Source: Stutzerimonas stutzeri
GTDB taxonomy: Bacteria; Pseudomonadota; Gammaproteobacteria; Pseudomonadales; Pseudomonadaceae
Reading direction: 5' to 3'
NCBI RefSeq assembly: GCF_024448985.1
Contig: NZ_JAMOII010000009.1
Coordinates: 1 to 64,000 of the forward strand
DNA: 64,000 nt
Part shown: piece by piece, positions 61,503-64,000 of the stretch
Layout: the number at the start of each line of letters is the position of its first letter
How positions within the stretch are numbered: the stretch's first letter is position 1
The notes under the pieces: generated by a model
Databases searched by the model: none
The model's input: only the letters and a program-made list of their open reading frames with translations
What the model was told of the DNA's origin: nothing
Made by a program: the position numbers and the translations under genes

Positions 61503-62579
61503 TTAACCGAGGTATCTGCGCGGCACCCGCCGCGTCACCTTGGTGAGCAGTTCGTAACCGATGGTGCCGCAGGCGTGGGCCAGTTCGTCGACCGGCATCT
61601 GCGCGCCCCAGAGCTCGACCGCATCGCCGATGGCCGCATCGGGCATATCGGTCAGGTCTATCGCCAGCATGTCCATCGACACCCTACCTACCAGCGGTAC
61701 GCGCTGACCACGAACCACGACCGCCGTGCCCGATGGTGCATGACGTGGATAGCCATCGGCATAACCACAACTGACTGTGCCGATACGCGATGGGCGCTGC
61801 GCTATCCAGGTCGCGCCATAACCGACGCTTTCGCCGGCCGGCACTTCGTGCATAGCAATTACTTCGGCGTTCAACGTCATGGCTGGCTGCAATCCCAGCT
61901 CGACGGCACTGCGCTCGGCAAACGGCGAGGCGCCATAGAGCATAATGCCGGGGCGCAACCAATCCATGTGCGCCGGGGCCAGCGTCAATACGGCTGCGGA
62001 GTTGGCAAAGCTGCGCTGGTCGAAGGCGATGTCCTGCAGCCCCTGATAGCTTTCCAGCTGGCGCTCGGTCAGCTGATGCATGTGTTCATCGGCGCAAGCG
62101 AAATGGCTCATCAGATTCAGCTCCGCCACCTGCGGCGCAGCACGCAAACGCTCGGCCCAAGACCTCAATTCAGCCGTATCGAAGCCTAGTCGATGCATCC
62201 CTGAATCGAGCTTGAGCCAGACATTTAGCGGGCGCGTCGTCGCGCAATCCAGAAGCCGCTGCGCCTGTTCGGCACCCTGCACCGAGATATCCAACCCCCA
62301 CTCCATCGCCGCCCGGCAATCCTCTAGATCGAAGCAACCTTCAAGCAGCAGCACGCGTGCTTCGGGCGCCTGTTCCCGTACGATGCGCGCTTCCTCGACG
62401 CTGCACACCGCAAAGCCATCGGCTTCGGTGCGTAACGCCGTCACTACCGACGCCGCGCCATGCCCATAGGCATCGGCCTTGACCACAGCAAAAGCCCGCC
62501 GCCCCGGCGCGCAACGTTTCGCAAGGGCGTAGTTGTGACGGATGGCGGCCAGATTGATCGTGGCAACGAGGGGGCGCAT
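61503..62579 (-). CDS. alr: Alanine racemase
   Basis: This 358-residue PLP enzyme has ATG 62579 eight bases after AGGAA; the frame reaching 62663 overlaps repeat element D and is rejected. PLP lysine is Lys34 in VVKADAYGHG. The catalytic Tyr region is GYGATWIA, and the PLP phosphate contacts are in GTVSCGYADGYPR. It makes D-alanine for peptidoglycan. It is encoded downstream of dnaB on the same strand, the usual dnaB-alr order, separated by repeat element D. Confidence 0.95.
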   Translation of the reverse strand: MRPLVATINLAAIRHNYALAKRCAPGRRAFAVVKADAYGHGAASVVTALRTEADGFAVCSVEEARIVREQAPEARVLLLEGCFDLEDCRAAMEWGLDISVQGAEQAQRLLDCATTRPLNVWLKLDSGMHRLGFDTAELRSWAERLRAAPQVAELNLMSHFACADEHMHQLTERQLESYQGLQDIAFDQRSFANSAAVLTLAPAHMDWLRPGIMLYGASPFAERSAVELGLQPAMTLNAEVIAMHEVPAGESVGYGATWIAQRPSRIGTVSCGYADGYPRHAPSGTAVVVRGQRVPLVGRVSMDMLAIDLTDMPDAAIGDAVELWGAQMPVDELAHACGTIGYELLTKVTRRVPRRYLG

Positions 62580-62625
62580 GGGAGGGTTCCTGGCAACGAA
62601 GGGAAGTGGAATCTTAGGCTGAACC

Positions 62626-62720
62626 GCTGGAAGCTGGAAGTCAGCTCGGACGCTGATCACCAAACACAGTCAGGCTTTTATACTTTTACTTCAAGCTACC
62701 AGCTTCAGGCCTCAAGCTAC
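62626..62720. repeat. Heptamer element D, short form
   Basis: Here the array is only about 1.7 units (GCTGGAAGCTGG, 62626-62637), but the inverted arm is present (CTTCAAGCTACCAGCTTCAG, 62689-62708, then GCCTCAAGCTACC), directly after the dnaB stop on the minus strand. It looks like an unexpanded or decayed copy of the family at 32.5, 34.5 and 53.8 kb. Confidence 0.75.
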
Positions 62721-62727
62721 CCCTTAC

Positions 62728-64000
62728 CTACTCATCATCAAACTGGTAACTACCCGGCGCCAGGTTCTCGAAGCGGGAGTATTTGCCGAGGAACGCCAGC
62801 CGCGTGGTGCCGATGGGACCGTTCCGCTGCTTGCCAATGATGATTTCGGCCACACCCTTGTATTCGGTTTCCGGGTGATACACCTCGTCCCGGTAAACGA
62901 ACATGATGATGTCGGCGTCCTGCTCGATAGCGCCGGACTCACGAAGGTCTGAGTTGATTGGGCGCTTGTTGGGTCGCTGCTCAAGGGAGCGGTTAAGCTG
63001 CGAGAGTGCGATGACTGGACAATTGAATTCCTTGGCCAAGCCTTTCAGCGAGCGCGATATCTCGGAAATCTCGTTGGTACGGTTGTCGCCACTGGAGCCA
63101 GGGATTTGCATCAGCTGCAGATAGTCGACCATGATCATGCCGATCTCCCCATGCTCCCGAGCCAGACGCCGCGTGCGGGCGCGCATTTCCGATGGTGAGA
63201 TGCCTGCGGTATCGTCGATGAACAACTTGCGGTCGTTGAGCAGGTTCACCGCAGAGGTCAGCCGTGGCCAGTCGTCGTCGCTGAGCTTGCCGGTCCGCAC
63301 CTTGGTCTGGTCGATCCGGCCAAGGGAGGCCAGCATACGAATTACGATGGAGTCCGCGGGCATTTCCAGCGAAAAGACCAGGATCGCCTTGTCGGAACGC
63401 AGTGCAGCGTTCTCCACAAGGTTCATCGCAAAAGTGGTCTTCCCCATGGAAGGACGACCGGCAACGATGATCAGGTCAGCCGGTTGCAGACCGCTGGTGG
63501 CCTCGTCCAGATCAGCGAAGCCGGTCGACAGCCCGGTAATGTCCTCGCCAGCATTGAACAGCGAGTCGATCCGGTCGATGGCCTTGACCAGAATGTCGTT
63601 GATTCCTATCGGCCCACCCGTATTGGGGCGAGCCTCGGCAATCTGGAAGATCATCCGCTCGGCTTCGTCGAGAATTTCATCGCCCGTCCGCCCCTGCGGT
63701 GCGTATGCGCTGTCGGCAATGTCATTGCTGATACCGATCAGCTGACGCAGCGTGGCACGCTCACGAATGATTTGCGCATAGGCCTTGATGTTCGCCACGG
63801 ACGGGGTGTTCTTGGCCAGCTCACCCAGATAGGCGAGCCCGCCGACCTGCGACAGATGCCCCTCTTTATCCAACTGCTCGGACAGCGTCACCACGTCGAA
63901 CGGCGAGTTGCGCTCAGCCAGCGTATAGATGGCACGGAAGATCAGCCGGTGATCATGGCGATAGAAATCACCATCTGACACCTGGTCAAGCACACGCTCC
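62728..64000 (-). CDS. dnaB: Replicative DNA helicase DnaB, 5' part beyond window
   Basis: The C-terminal 424 residues of DnaB are visible, and the frame is open to base 64000 without a family-like start. Present are the end of the N-terminal primase-interaction domain (FYRHDHRLIFRAIYTLAERN), the linker, and the RecA-like ATPase with Walker A AGRPSMGKTTFA, Walker B IGMIMVDYLQLM and the DnaB block LSQLNRSLEQRPNKRP. It ends YQFDDE. It is a hexameric helicase unwinding DNA at the replication fork. alr follows on the same strand. Confidence 0.95.
   Translation of the reverse strand, partial: ERVLDQVSDGDFYRHDHRLIFRAIYTLAERNSPFDVVTLSEQLDKEGHLSQVGGLAYLGELAKNTPSVANIKAYAQIIRERATLRQLIGISNDIADSAYAPQGRTGDEILDEAERMIFQIAEARPNTGGPIGINDILVKAIDRIDSLFNAGEDITGLSTGFADLDEATSGLQPADLIIVAGRPSMGKTTFAMNLVENAALRSDKAILVFSLEMPADSIVIRMLASLGRIDQTKVRTGKLSDDDWPRLTSAVNLLNDRKLFIDDTAGISPSEMRARTRRLAREHGEIGMIMVDYLQLMQIPGSSGDNRTNEISEISRSLKGLAKEFNCPVIALSQLNRSLEQRPNKRPINSDLRESGAIEQDADIIMFVYRDEVYHPETEYKGVAEIIIGKQRNGPIGTTRLAFLGKYSRFENLAPGSYQFDDE

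Overview
The window is high-GC bacterial chromosome whose proteins read as Pseudomonas, most likely the P. stutzeri group (Stutzerimonas). The pointers are a heme-ligand-less FtnA-type bacterioferritin, the PilS/PilR pair, AmpD/AmpE, a divergent CueR-controlled copper module, TrpS with the long pseudomonad C-terminal extension, four methyl-accepting chemotaxis proteins and REP-type intergenic hairpins. Almost all of it is core genome. I see no prophage, integrase, CRISPR array or IS transposase.

Layout. 0-6 kb: a frameshifted ANT(3'')-like aminoglycoside nucleotidyltransferase cut by the window edge, an exported phytase-esterase-like protein, a cytosolic Cys-rich copper-storage protein, YigZ, an acidic lipoprotein, an AT-rich gap with two perfect DnaA boxes, and adenine deaminase. 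6-13.5 kb: LysR with a divergent zinc-free alcohol dehydrogenase; a Bcr/CflA drug exporter divergent from a TtgR-like TetR repressor with an operator between them; a copper module with two back-to-back CueR promoters serving copZ and copA-cueR. 13.7-24 kb: a lipobox-bearing malate:quinone oxidoreductase followed by an HBM-type chemoreceptor, FtnA, and a complete RND efflux operon. 24-32.4 kb: RIO kinase, Ada, TatD, a DUF3140/DUF5872-like pair, a chemoreceptor, ampE-ampD. 32.5-42 kb: nfi, a GlxA-type regulator, zapE, trpS, an alpha/beta hydrolase, zapG, nadC and a DUF1631 protein. 42-54 kb: DUF3094, ndh, three tRNA genes (Asn, Pro, Lys), clpB with a heat-shock promoter, pgeF-rluD, bamD, pilS-pilR. 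54-64 kb: DUF2333, a REC-REC-GGDEF diguanylate cyclase, a CtpL-like chemoreceptor, YgiQ, alr and the 3' part of dnaB.

The least explained material is non-coding. (1) Four copies of an element carry heptanucleotide arrays (AAGCTGG or CTGGAAA, 1 to 19 copies) followed by a conserved inverted arm. Each lies directly 3' of a minus-strand gene, and one supplies the C-terminus of endonuclease V. (2) A roughly 145-bp MITE-like element supplies the stop codon of nadC. (3) A DnaA-box cluster precedes the adenine deaminase gene. (4) There are several REP-like hairpins. From memory of P. aeruginosa PAO1 gene order, several of these repeats sit where conserved gene blocks are joined differently, which suggests rearrangement hot spots. 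I found no convincing new multi-gene system. The repeat family is the best candidate for something undescribed.
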